64,000 nt of DNA from Acanthosepion esculentum (GCA_964036315.1 OZ038485.1:102124341-102188340), one strand, 5' to 3'; counted from the first letter of the stretch, positions 20,937 through 30,935 are shown. A program made the numbers and translations. Notes: generated by a model from the letters alone, not told the origin.

Positions 20937-21239
20937 TTTTTTTTTCTTCCCTGTCCATTTATTCATGTCATCTATTACAGACATTTTGTTCTTCATAATT
21001 TCTATTCCCCTTAACAGTTCTGATGAGAGGGGACAAAACCGGTCGACTAGTTTTATTTTAAATCTATCATGGCCTTTAATAAAAAATTTGTTTTTTATGC
21101 CTTAATACGCTTTTGTACCATTGCAAATATATTTAAATATATATATAATGTGTGGATATAAACAAAATAATAAGATATTAGCAACTGTATATGCATGCAT
21201 TAGCATGCATACACAAGTAAATGAATAAATATTTACTTA

Positions 21240-21303
21240 ATTTAATATAAGGTGTAAAAAACACTGCTCAATATAATTATACAGAGCTAAGAAGTATAAA
21301 TTA

Positions 21304-21334
<31 letters not shown>

Positions 21335-21457
21335 CCTATGTTTGTAGTACATGAACTGGTGAATGAAATACTTATTATGGTTGTTTTTTATATATATATA
21401 TATATATATATACGTTTGTAGTACATGAACTGGTGAATGAAATACTTATTATGGTTG

Positions 21458-21500
<43 letters not shown>
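21240..21500 (-). repeat. Hammerhead-like element type 3, core deleted, with TA arrays
   Basis: Inverse of 22545-22735: CACTGCTCAATATAATTATA, then a TA array, then ACCTATGTTTGTAGTAC. The hammerhead-like core is missing. The block from TACGTTTGTAGTACATGAAC to TTATTATGGTTGTTTTTTA occurs twice (near 21339-21391 and 21411-21463), each followed by a TA array. Confidence 0.6.
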
Positions 21501-21501
<1 letters not shown>

Positions 21502-22343
21502 GATTCCATCAATAAAGACATTAAGTCTGTAGATTTTTTTGAAGAATGAATGGTGTTATATAGTGTAATATTGTAACAACTCTAAGTAGGAGCTTATGAA
21601 GCTTTATTTTACTAATTCAGCTTTAGCACTGAAAAACATTTATTTTATTGTGATGAATGCTTACAAGTGTGAGGGGAGATGAGAAGTGCTTATTTTATTA
21701 CCCGACATCAGATTTTTCTTCCACTTCATTATTCAATTACCCATACCTGTGAGACAAATCCCATGAAGATGACAGTTCATTCTTCATCATGATTTATGAC
21801 ACAAACCTAATGCCAATACCAAAGTAAGTTTACAAAGAACTTTAGCAAATGTAATGCTAGAAAGATGCTTAAATTTACAATTTCCGACACTTGTCTAATG
21901 CACAATAGATAGTTTGATATCCTGAAATGTTAAAATTAATATCAACACAGATTTATAATAAATCTCAAATGTTATGCGGCACTATTGCAAAGTTCCATGT
22001 CTATATGTTCTGTGATTTTGCCATTCAATAGAAATTTAACTTTGTAACTTATAGCATTATCTTTTCACCAGATAGTTTCTATAATAAATTTATGCAAATA
22101 CTGCAAAAAACAGCAAAACTTCTTCCAATGAAGCCTGTTGCAGATTTGTCCCTAGTTGGACTAAAATCAGTAGCAAACAAAATTTACACATGCATACGAC
22201 AGGTTGTCATTATTTGTAGAGATGAAAGGAAATGGAAAAATTTCAACAAGGTAATATTTTCATGTGTTCTTCAAAAAAATCTTCAGACTTAATGTTTTTA
22301 TTGATAGAACTGTTAGATATATATATATATAAAAGTGAATTTT

Positions 22344-22385
22344 ATGCTGGATGCAATCACCAGGCCTGGAGATTGTGTCCAGCAT
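22344..22385. repeat. Compact hairpin
   Basis: ATGCTGGATGCAATCACCAG folds on its inverse CTGGAGATTGTGTCCAGCAT with only small internal mismatches. It is directly followed by GAAACAGCCTGTC, which resembles the 3' half of the hammerhead at 42611, but no CUGANGA strand is present. Confidence 0.6.
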
Positions 22386-22544
22386 GAAACAGCCTGTCGC
22401 CTCTGAGTGTTGACTTCAATGTTCACTTTTATATTTATATTCACATATGCTTTATCTCTGATATTGAGCACTTTATCCCATAAATATAGCACACCTTAAA
22501 ACTATATTTCTTTATATATATAAATATTTATATACATATATATA

Positions 22545-22633
22545 TATTAAACAACCATTATAAGTATTTCACTCACCATTTTGTGCCTAATGACTTGGGA
22601 AAACTATGAAACTTTAAGTTGCACTACAAACGT

Positions 22634-22679
<46 letters not shown>

Positions 22680-22735
22680 TTAGCTCTGTATAACTATATT
22701 GAGCACTGTTTTTTACACCTTATATGTGGCTAATA
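22545..22735 (+). repeat. Hammerhead-like element type 3, decayed copy
   Basis: GTGCCTAATGACTTGGG, AAAACTATGAAACTTT, then AAGTTGCACTACAAACG. Outer strand GTGC pairs with GCAC (stem I) and ACT pairs with AGT around a TTA loop (stem III), with U at the cleavage position. G5 has become A and stem II no longer pairs, so it is inactive. A long TA array follows (22636-22678), then TCTTAGCTCTGTATAAC, the inverse of the sequence near 21285. Confidence 0.6.
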
Positions 22736-23229
22736 AATGATTGGCAAGAAATAAAATATGCTTACATGCATCCAAAGATAGCTGAATAGAAAGAATACCT
22801 TAAAATCTAACTATTAAGAATTGTGTCTATGTGTGTGAAAGAGTTCAGTTATCTGAGGAACCAGTCCCATGTTGGTGTTTTCATTACAGCAAGCTGGAAG
22901 AAAAAAAGAGAGAAAAGCAGGAACTGTCTCATTTTTATAGCTGTTTAACAGTGCCACCTAATGGTGTCTTGGCAAACCAAATGGGGGTAATCTCAAAAGC
23001 CAAATGGTGACCCTGAGATCAAGTATGGTTTTAAGGCCAAAGCACTATGCCCACTTTCCCAGCAGTAACTCACAATGTGACCAGACTTTGTATGTAATGT
23101 CACAGTATTGTGCCAGATACACGCAGATGTAGACTATGACCAATCTTTGAGCCTCTTTTATATGGAACCAAAATATATATTTCTCATTAAATTTCTTTGA
23201 TCTCTGAAAACATTTGCCAGAATTTACCA
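22736..23229. other. Unassigned spacer
   Basis: No recognisable feature except a small A-rich purine stretch near 22900. Confidence 0.5.
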
Positions 23230-23602
23230 GATCTAACATAAAGCAGCCAGACCAGTTGGGATTGTAATTGAGATGCTGTCAGTCTTAGACAAGTTAGGAA
23301 TTTATAATATTATGGAAATATATGGCAGTTCATAGTACCACCTAAGAAGTCGGGCACTAACAAATGCGATCTCCATTGAATAATTAAGTTAATGAGTCCT
23401 ATAAGTAAGCTTATCATTCATATTTTGATGAATAGAGCCCATAGCTGACTTTGACTGGAAACAATGTGGTTTCATAAAAGACACTGGAACAAGAAATGTA
23501 ATATTCACAATCAGAATGAGCAATAAATATGCAGACTATACAAAAGCATTTGATAATATATGATATAAGTTCTATTTTAACTGTTAGCAAAACTTGATTT
23601 TT
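23230..23602 (+). mobile_element. LINE-A nested copy, RT part 1
   Basis: The 5'-most surviving part of a LINE-A interrupted by three insertions. Readable: KAARPVGIVIEMLSVLD, then FHKRHWNKKCNIHNQNEQ-like broken coding, then KAFDN of the RT motif A region near 23545. It breaks off within the codons for the LLAKLD segment, where a minus-strand LINE-B end begins. Confidence 0.75.
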
Positions 23603-23965
23603 TAAAATATTTTTTTAATCAGTTTCACCCCATGCAAGGTAGAAAAGCCACTAAGACAGAAGAGGTTACTGGGTGTGTAAGAATTAGGAACAGAAACATT
23701 AATTAGGAGCAGAAAGAGAAAAGAGTAATCAGGAGGACAGTAGATAGTGAATGAGATTGCATGTAAATTTTTTGCAGATTAAAGTTGACTGGAAAGCATG
23801 AAGCTGGAAAAGAATTCCACAAGTGAGAAGTGCAAGAAATGAAACTGTTAGCATAGAATTTACAGCTCAACTGTCAATTGATGAGACCTCAATGCCAGTT
23901 TAGTACTGCGTTTAAATTCAAAAAGTCTAGGTACCATAGCAAAGAGTTCATCCGAACAATTTATT
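23603..23965 (-). mobile_element. LINE-B 3' end inserted into LINE-A
   Basis: The reverse complement of a LINE-B 3' end starting with a T-rich stretch (its A tail), then CACCCCATGCAAGGTAG and GCCACTAAGACAGAAGAGG, to the coding region near 23960. LINE-A coding resumes at GAAAAAGATATTAGGGTG. A target duplication around GATTTATTTG is likely but blurred. Confidence 0.75.
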
Positions 23966-23992
23966 TGAAAAAGATATTAGGGTGATCTAGAA
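23966..23992 (+). mobile_element. LINE-A nested copy, part 2 (short)
   Basis: GAAAAAGATATTAGGGTGAT followed by CTAGAA encodes the EKDIRVI segment of LINE-A between two insertions. The last eight bases (ATCTAGAA) are the left target duplication of the hAT-like element. Confidence 0.7.
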
Positions 23993-24144
23993 CAGAGTTG
24001 TCCAACTTTTTTTCTCATGGGCCAAATTAGAAATTTAGATATAATCACTGGGCCACAAAAGTACTTTAGTATCTGTCTATATTTCAACAAAAATCTGGGC
24101 GACACTTCGCAGATATCTCTCCAGAGTAAGACCCTCCATAGAGG

Positions 24145-24420
24145 AGAACATGACTAAAGACTGTGTGTACGCTATCCCGTGCAGCTGCGGAAAGAAATAT
24201 AAAGGAGACAGGCCACCCACTTAAGGTAAGTCTTCAAGAACACCAGAAAGCTATAACACAAGGGGAAGTGGAAAAATCAGTTGTGGCTGACCACATATGG
24301 AGAGAAAAGGGAGATCACCACTCTCTGTGGGATTATACCATTGGAAAATTTGTAAACCTAAAGAATCAGCACATATGCTAGGCCACAAAAATCTCCTGAG
24401 CCGATCAAGCATAGAAATGA
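24145..24420 (+). pseudogene. Penelope-like GIY-YIG endonuclease fragment
   Basis: Reads YAIPCSCGKKYKGDRPPT in frame 1, then after a shift TGHPLKVSLQEHQKAITQGE and VADHIWREKGDHHSLWD. The pattern C-x-C-G-K-x-Y-x-G-(E/D)-x-G-x-P-L-x-x-R-L-x-E-H followed by S-x-(V/I)-A-D-H matches the GIY-YIG endonuclease domain at the C-terminus of Penelope-like retroelements. The catalytic arginine position is L or S here and the frame is broken. A short downstream segment (SIEMNTIWEPVIRSAREKR) fits the usual extension. Confidence 0.7.
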
Positions 24421-24596
24421 ATACAATATGGGAACCAGTAATAAGAAGTGCCAGAGAAAAGCGATAGTAACAACAAAAATTGCAATATGAGCTCTAGTAA
24501 AAACACGCAATGATAACAGCAAAATTTACAATATGAGCACTGGTAAAAAACGGTTGCTGAAGACATTAGGTTTATAATACCCAGAAATTCATACAA

Positions 24597-24950
24597 GGAC
24601 ACATGACACAATGGGTAAAGGCGTTAGTTAAATCCAGTGACAGGACCCAAAGAGTGTGAGTTCAATACCTGGTTAAGGCGGTGGAGAAGGAATTAAGCAG
24701 GTGATAACTGATATCCATTAGACATGGCAGGTGGAACTAGAACAGTCTACCCCAATGAGCGAAATAAAGGGTTCAGTTCGACATTCCAACCACCTGAAGA
24801 AGGCTGGAGTGTACAACAGCCAAAACGTTGTGATAAATATGGCGACAAAGATGAGAACAATAGTCCAAACAATGTAAATAGTGTAAAAGAAAAAGTTCAA
24901 AATGCTGTGAATATCAAATTTTAATAACAAATATTGTATTATTGACAGTA
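24597..24950 (+). repeat. Composite SINE: tRNA-like head plus P-family hammerhead-like tail
   Basis: ACATGACACAATGGGTAAAG (A box) and GTGTGAGTTCAATACCTGG (B box, near 24657) form a tRNA-derived head. The P-family body follows: GGAACTAGAACAGTCTACCC, CACCTGAAGAAGGCTGG, CAACAGCCAAAACGTTG, then ATGGCGACAAAGATGAGAA. In the hammerhead-like part G12 is mutated to A. A very similar arrangement occurs on the minus strand at 55665-55964. Confidence 0.75.
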
Positions 24951-25400
24951 AAAGAAGAACTTACACAAAATAAAATAAATTCAGTGTGATTTTTGACATT
25001 GCTTTCCTTTTTATAATATCGTCAATATCTACTTCTATGGTACTCATCTTTATTCTAAGAATTTTAACTAAATGGGAATCACTCAACCGATTTCCTTCAG
25101 CAGTTTTCATATTTTTCATGCACATAAAGATTTGTTCACCGCAGTATATACTACCCCACATGCATAACAGTTTTCTAGATAAGCTAAATAATTTATATTT
25201 AGCTCTGGCTTTTGCCCCACACACCAGCGAGTGTGTCTCAGTAAAGACCTTTGTCCTCTTTCCCTCTTCGTGCAATGGGGAAGTGAACTTACTCGCACAA
25301 TCCGAGAATAATTTTCTCGACATGTTACTAAAGTAAATGAAAATATACCTAAAGATTTTAGGGTACAGTAGGCCGCATGAAAATATTAAGTGGTCTGCAG

Positions 25401-26095
25401 ACCTAGAACATTTACTGGAACCACCCTGCCTGCATACAGATAGAAAATGAATTGAGCAACTACACAAAAAACAAAGATTGTTTTCTGACTATATTTATTT
25501 AATCTATACAACAAGGCAATATTAAAATAACTGGAGGTTCTGCCAGGATTTATTATTTGCGAGTACAATGTCAACAATATAACATATGCAGATAATGCCA
25601 TATTGTTGGCAGATACAGAAAAAAAACTTCAGGTAAAGGAAAGTGAGAAGAAAGTACTAACTATCGATTCTAAAAAAAATGGAATGGATGGTCATTAGCA
25701 AAAGGGACAGTTTAAGAGCCACAAATTGGAGATGTCAAAATAAAGCAAGTACAAAAATTTAACAATCTGGGATGTGTTATAACAGACATGGAGAAAATAT
25801 GATACAGAAATCCAAAAACACACAGATAACAATATACCTACCAGAAATTCAGTACAGTATTAAGAAACAGGAAAATTTTGTTGGAAACAGATATGTACTC
25901 AACTGCTATGTGCTATAAATCCTCCCATACTGGCAATGAATTCAAGACAATATACTCTGAGATGTGGTTCTACAGAAGGATGCTGAGGATACTATGGATG
26001 GAACATGTGATCAACGAGGAAGTTTCAAGGGAAATGGAAACAAAATGACATTTTTACTTAGGATTAGAGAACTGAAATTTATAGGACATAATCAG
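25401..26095 (+). mobile_element. LINE-A nested copy, part 3
   Basis: Resumes after the hAT-like element with TACTGGAACCACCCTGCCTG. It carries the altered YADN motif near 25585 (AACATATGCAGATAATGCC) in place of YADD, and WFYRRMLRILWMEHVINEE near 25965. It ends at TATAGGACATAATCAG, where the Gypsy LTR begins. Confidence 0.75.
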
Positions 26096-26299
26096 GGTTG
26101 TCTTCATTCTATTGAATGAAGATAATATAATCATGAATTATAATGTTGCTTGGAGTCAACATAGTCTTAGTTAATTCTGTAGTAAGGATATAAGGCTCAC
26201 TTCCGGCTAACTCCCTGCTGATGATTCTCAGTGTCAATATATATGCTATTTGGATGAGTCCAAATCATGTTCTGGAGAGATGTGTTCATCTCCACAACA
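26096..26299 (-). repeat. Gypsy 3' LTR
   Basis: 204 bp. On the minus strand it starts TGTTGTGGAGATGAACACAT and ends AAGACAACC. It is preceded (minus strand) by the polypurine tract AAAAAGGGGG. Contains GCCTTATATCC as a possible TATA element. Confidence 0.8.
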
Positions 26300-26329
26300 C
26301 CCCCTTTTTATGATATGCACTTTCTTTAG

Positions 26330-26870
26330 TCAATACTTTTTCCGACAAATGTCCACTTCCAATGTTTTAAGTAGGATTATATTTTTGCTTATCCTGGCAT
26401 TGTATTGTAATATTAGTTTTAGGAATAGATATTTCAGAAGTATCATAAAATCCATTGGTGAATTAAATTGTACTGGTTGCTTATTCTGTACATATCTAGA
26501 CATCAATTTCTTCTGTGTTTTAAACTTGTAGAGTCCTTTATGCATATTAATAGTCAAAAACTCATTTGGCATTTCCCATCCACTTCAATTTAAAGATATG
26601 CACAGACAGGTCAATTTTTGAAAAACATTTACCACCATTTAATTTGTCAAATCTATCTTCTGGAGTTGGTATGGAATATGCATTTGGTAGAAGGCAGTCA
26701 TTCAACCCAATCAAAAAAAATGCACATAAACGAATCTTATTTTTCTTTTTTATATAAAATGCTGGTGTGGCCCATTCTGAATAATCTATTTTTTTAATTG
26801 CTCCACAATTTTCTAACCTATCAAGTTCAGTGTTAATAAACTCCAATGCAGCAAAATGTATTTTTCTTTT
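26330..26870 (-). pseudogene. Gypsy reverse transcriptase fragment
   Basis: Minus-strand ORFs read FINTELDRLENCGAIKKIDY, SEWATPAFYIKKKNKIRLC, LNDCLLPNAYSIPTPEDRF and LNGGKCFSKIDLS, the N-terminal RT motifs of Gypsy elements. A nearby frame gives FLTINMHKGLYKFK, the next RT block. The catalytic FLDD box region is gone. Confidence 0.85.
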
Positions 26871-27061
26871 AGGCTTAAAAACTGATGTTTTCTTTTAATT
26901 TGAAAAATGCCTTTGCACATTTTCCCAACTCCTCTTGGAAAATATTTGTGAATTTATTTTTTACTTTACTCAGTGTTTTTTTAGCTGTAATCTTTTCTCA
27001 GATGAACAATTAATTTTTCCACAGAATGAATTAATCGGCAATTTCCATAGTTCAAATCATT

Positions 27062-27661
27062 CTAGCCAATCAGCGCCAAGTAAATTTGAGTTGGAATTTT
27101 TAATATGTAAGCATCTGCTTTTTTAGTTTTATCCACAAGAGTGATGCTACACGTAATTTTCCTGAGAAAAATTAATTTCTTGTCTAATATTCCTTTTAGG
27201 CTTGCCAATTCTGTTCCAAATTTGAATTGTCCAGTGTCCAATTGAAATCTCACTGTAGCATTATTCATTTTTACTGTCACAAATCTTCTATTTGAACTTT
27301 CCAGTTTTGTAGTTGGTAGCACTACTTTCAGCAAGTTAATTTGTGTATTTCTTTTGCAGTAGCTTTGTTTGTGACTTGTTTTCCCACAAAACATTTTTTT
27401 GGTTTTAAATAGACAGTCCTTCCTGAAATTAAGCATACCACAGCCATAGCATGGGCTAACTTTGGCAGTATTTTTATTTTGGATTTTTTCAGTACTACTG
27501 TTTTTTTTACAAATTATTAGTACTTTTGATGTACCATTTTGTTCAATTTTTGCTGTATTGTGCCTTAAATTGACAATTTTTTGGCACTCTTCCGCAACAG
27601 CCTGCATCATTAACTTTGAACCCTGTTCAAGTTTTGTAAGGATTTGAGAGTGTATTTCCAC
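27062..27661 (-). pseudogene. Gypsy gag end (zinc knuckles) and protease
   Basis: A 199-codon minus-strand ORF. Two zinc-knuckle-like motifs (CYGCGMLNFRKDC and CGKTSHKQSYC) are followed by VRFQLDTGQFKFG, the active-site DTG of the retropepsin-type protease. The usual second residue after DTG (A or S) is Q, so activity is doubtful. The ORF ends in LALIG near the expected protease end. Confidence 0.8.
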
Positions 27662-27664
27662 ATC

Positions 27665-28240
27665 ATTGCTTGATGTTAGACCTTTAACAAAGATTAAACA
27701 TTTAAATCTGTCTGGGGACAGTTCATCCAGTTTAAACTTTTTACACTCATAATTGACTTTACCAGCACATGTGACAAAAATTTATATCTTCGTCCTTAGT
27801 AAGGTTCATGCACTGCCAATGTGTATAAAAAAAAGAAAATTCTTTACACCAAAGTTTTTGATAATATTGACACTGTTTCATTAAATGATACTTTTTCTGT
27901 AGTATTCGGCAAAATGAAATTGAGATATTTTTCATGTTCAGTGGGGCACAATTATCATAACAGAAGATGCGCTTTCTTTTCATTTGACCATCCTTGACAT
28001 ACTTCTATAAAAATTGCCTCATACCTACTGAAGTATGATAAAAATGTAATGTTTTCTTCTTGGACATAATTAAATTCACTGAGTGACTGAATCTGGCAAA
28101 AATGAAATTGACACATTGCCTGTTCTTTGCCTTTCCAGGATTTCCTTCAACTGTTCTCAATATTCCCACTGCATTTGTTGTAATATTTGCTAAATAATTA
28201 TCTTCAATTCTTCCATAGTGTATTATTTTTGTACGCATAA
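27665..28240 (-). pseudogene. Gypsy gag-like N-terminal region
   Basis: Fragmented minus-strand ORFs (28005-28238 and 27759-27983) lie between the 5' LTR and the zinc-knuckle stretch. The position suggests gag; the sequence alone is not diagnostic. Confidence 0.5.
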
Positions 28241-28443
28241 TCTTTAACTAGGAAGAAAAATTTTTTTTTTTTTTACCTAATAGCACTTGGAATTTATCAA
28301 CTTCTGCATTGCCCTATGAATATACACAAACTCCACAAAGTTTTCCTCTGTGAATTCTGAATTTCTTTGTGAGATATTTATGCTAAGCAAGAGGAAAAAA
28401 TTTTCTTTTTCTTTTTCATATGAATTTGTATCTTCATCGCAAC

Positions 28444-28599
28444 TGTTATGTCTTCATTTCATCAAATGAAAATAACACAATAATGTTACTTGGAGTTAAC
28501 ATAGTCTTACTGAATTCTGTAGTAAGGATATAAGGCTCTGTGGACGTATTTGGATGAGTCTAAGTCATATTCTGAAGAAGTGTATCCATCTCCACAACA
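28444..28599 (-). repeat. Gypsy 5' LTR (internally deleted)
   Basis: 156 bp, matching the 204-bp LTR but lacking about 48 bases around the sequence CACTTCCGGCTAACTCC. Ends as TGTTATGTC (left) and TCCACAACA (right) on the plus strand. Confidence 0.8.
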
Positions 28600-28815
28600 A
28601 TGAGAAAAGTGGGCTTGGAGAATCTAATATTCACAGGACATATTGAAGGCAGAGAGAAGCAGCAAGTGATATACTCAACTAGCTTGTGTAAACAGATGGC
28701 AGAATGTGAACAAGGAGAGATAAAGATTAGAGCTACAAAGAATAAGAAATCATGGAGACCCGTGATCACTCTTGTCCTGAAGAGACATGGACACATGAAA
28801 GAAAAACAACAATTA
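28600..28815 (+). mobile_element. LINE-A nested copy, part 4 (3' end)
   Basis: Starts with the target duplication ATGAG and continues as MRKVGLENLIFTGHIEG, then SLCKQMAECEQGEIK and RHGHMKEKQQ. This is exactly the continuation of the coding interrupted at 26095. The LINE-A 3' end is near 28815. Confidence 0.85.
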
Positions 28816-28868
28816 CTTCATTCAAAGTATTTCTTGATTGTGAAGTTTGAATAAAGGAAGTTCAGTGG

Positions 28869-28888
28869 TAAATATATATACACACATA

Positions 28889-28971
<83 letters not shown>
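28869..28971. repeat. CA/TA compound microsatellite
   Basis: (CA)n then (TA)n. ORFs on either strand are artefacts. Confidence 0.9.
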
Positions 28972-28974
<3 letters not shown>

Positions 28975-28975
<1 letters not shown>

Positions 28976-29110
28976 TTCAAAGTTAACCTGTAGAAAAAGA
29001 CAGTATTTACAGATGTAAAAGACAGTAGGGAAACTCTAATGGTAGCCGACATGTTTCATCCAATGTGGACTTTTTCAAGGCAAAAAACGAAATGAATTTA
29101 TTAAACAAAG
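28975..29110 (-). repeat. Hammerhead-like repeat, type 2, copy b
   Basis: Minus strand: CCTTGAAAAAGTCCACATTG, then GGATGAAACATGTCGGC. It retains the GAAAC and the GTCC/GGAT helix, but CUGANGA is changed to CTTGAAAA. It sits beside the CA/TA microsatellite. Confidence 0.55.
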
Positions 29111-29278
29111 TAACTAATAATAACAAAACAAAATGTCCTTAGCAACTGGAAGAATTTACAGAACGCTATTTTCATACTGTTAACTGAAAATTATGTCAAT
29201 TACTGCCACATGTGGACATATTGTTTTTATTGCTGTGTTGACGGATTCAACCATTTTCTATTGATTTCTTGATACAGT

Positions 29279-29397
29279 TGTGTACATTTTGTTTGAGACA
29301 GTAGTAATTCTGTTAAGAAAGGTGAAGTAGGGAAAAAGGCTTTTCCCTATTTCACCTTTCTTAACAGAATTACTACTGTCCCAAACAAATGTACACA
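29279..29397. repeat. Near-perfect 118-bp palindrome
   Basis: Left arm TGTGTACATTTTGTTTGAGA through GGTGAAGTAGGGAAAA; right arm its inverse TTTTCCCTATTTCACC through CAAATGTACACA. The arms are about 58 bases with three mismatches, one indel and a loop of about four bases. No flanking element was recognised. Confidence 0.85.
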
Positions 29398-29607
29398 AAT
29401 ATTTTCCGTATATTACAATTTAATAATAAATTTTTATATATATATATATATTATATATAAGATGTTACATATAGACAAACAGGTACTCGTAACAAAGATG
29501 TAACATCTTTATAATAAATAACTATTGCTCTCCTCTTCCTGTTGAACTTTCTTTTAAATTAATGTTATGAACTTTTGAATTTATATTCTTTTCGTTCTCA
29601 TTACATT

Positions 29608-29657
<50 letters not shown>

Positions 29658-29803
29658 CATGCATCTATATTTAGGCAGCATATCTTCATTCAAGCATGTT
29701 TGATTGAATAATCCAGATATATTATGTCTATTTATTTTTAGTTTAATCCTCTCAAATACACAAATCAATTTCCTAATGTTGTTATTAAACTCTTTAAGGA
29801 ATG

Positions 29804-29864
<61 letters not shown>

Positions 29865-30299
29865 TAAGCTCTTGAACTGTTGTCCATCATAAGAATTTTC
29901 CAGTCCTCTTGTAGGTTTCCACATGTCCACTGAATTTTGTTCTGATAAAAATAAGTGCTCGACTATCAGTTGCTGGGCAATTACTGGTTTAGTTGCATTA
30001 CCAATGGCTTGTGAGGTTAGCAAATTAACCATTACATGACTAAGACTATTTAGATTGCTTCTTTCTAATGATAAACGTTATTTCCATCTTGTAAATAACA
30101 AAATCTTTTTCAGATGTCAAACAGATGCTTTCCACTTCATTTTCTATTTCTTTTCATCCACTTTCCTACCCAGAGGATCATTATGTCTGGGCACATGGCC
30201 ATGTATTGATGCCTTCAGGTTTTGTGACAAGAGAACCATAATCAATAAATGGTGTTTGAAGCAATTTTCAATCTCAAAAACTGAGAGAAGATCAAGCAT
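29398..30299. repeat. Microsatellites and unassigned DNA
   Basis: TA tracts at 29430-29458 and 29808-29862, and a GT/AT compound at 29610-29658. Near 29461-29512, AGATGTTACA and TGTAACATCT form a short inverted repeat. No gene found. Confidence 0.7.
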
Positions 30300-30935
30300 T
30301 TTTTTTTTTTTTTTCATCAGTTTCACCTTATGCAAGGCAGTAAAGCCATGAAGACACAAGAAGAATTTGGAACAGAAACATTAATAATGAGTGAAAAGAG
30401 AAAAGAGTAATCAGGAGGATAGTAGATAGTTATTGACATTGCATTTAAATTTTCTGCAGATTAAAGTTGGCTGGAAAGTATGGAGCCAGGAGTTCCACAA
30501 GTGAGAAGTGCAAGAAAAGAAACTGTTAGCATAAAGTTTATGGCTACATCTAGTCAGTTATATTGTAAATTGATAAGATCTTGACACCAGTCTAGTACTA
30601 CACTTAAATTCAAAATGTCTAGGTACCATAGTGAAGAGCTCATCCGAACAATTACCATGAAAGTATTTATAGGAAAGGCACAGAGAGGTAACCTTACAAT
30701 GGTGGGAAAGTGATTGAAGCCAAGCAGCCAGATCAAGACCAATAATATTGCTGATTCTCCTTTGGATTTTATTAAGGATATCAAGGCCAGTAGAAGGGGT
30801 ACCGGACCATATGTGGCAGCAATATTTTAAGCATGGATGAATGATAGACTTACAGATATGTATGATAGATTTCAGCCCAATACAAGGCAATGATAATGTA
30901 ATAGTGTTGTAACTGATATTAAACTGTATTGTGAA
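30300..30935 (-). mobile_element. LINE-B relic: ORF2 C-terminus and 3' end
   Basis: Minus-strand ORF 30558-30941 reads KYCCHIWSGTPSTGLDILN, KIQRRISNIIGLDLAAWLQS, SLCLSYKYFHGNCSDELF and FKCSTRLVSRSYQFTI. The 3' UTR runs to an A tail (T run at 30300-30315). 5'-truncated. Confidence 0.8.

Larger units (their letters stand above)
23993..25400. mobile_element. hAT-like insertion with 8-bp target duplication
   Basis: The insertion starts CAGAGTTGTCCAACTTTTTT, a classic hAT-type terminus. On the minus strand its other end reads CAGACCACTTAATATTTTCA then TGCGGCC, loosely matching the inner part of the left end (TTTTTTTCTCATGGGCC). Flanks are ATCTAGAA (23985-23992) and ACCTAGAA (25401-25408), 7 of 8 identical, and LINE-A coding continues correctly across the gap. 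No hAT transposase is readable. Inside lie a GIY-YIG relic and a composite SINE. An ORF pair near 25000-25467 is not recognised. Confidence 0.65.
26096..28599 (-). mobile_element. Defective Gypsy-type LTR retrotransposon inserted in LINE-A
   Basis: Two LTRs flank about 2.1 kb of internal sequence on the minus strand. Target duplication: ATCAG (26091-26095) and ATGAG (28600-28604), 4 of 5 identical; together with the flanks they restore the LINE-A sequence ACATAATGAG. Order on the minus strand: 5' LTR, a gag-like region, a zinc-knuckle/protease stretch, an RT fragment, then a jump to the polypurine tract AAAAAGGGGG beside the 3' LTR. Most of RT, RNase H and integrase are missing, so it is non-autonomous and its frames are broken. 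Confidence 0.85.

Noticed and set aside
21010..21050. CTGATGAGAGGGGACAAAACC as a hammerhead core
   Set aside because: No helix between the two core strands and no GAAA.
24597..24680. tRNA gene
   Set aside because: A and B boxes are present, but no cloverleaf could be drawn and the sequence is part of a repeat family; treated as a SINE head. The same holds for 18426, 49136, 54098 and 63835.
28822..29052. YIYIYI-type ORFs here and at 29601, 41272, 42840, 46753 and 48964
   Set aside because: Produced by TA and CA microsatellites.
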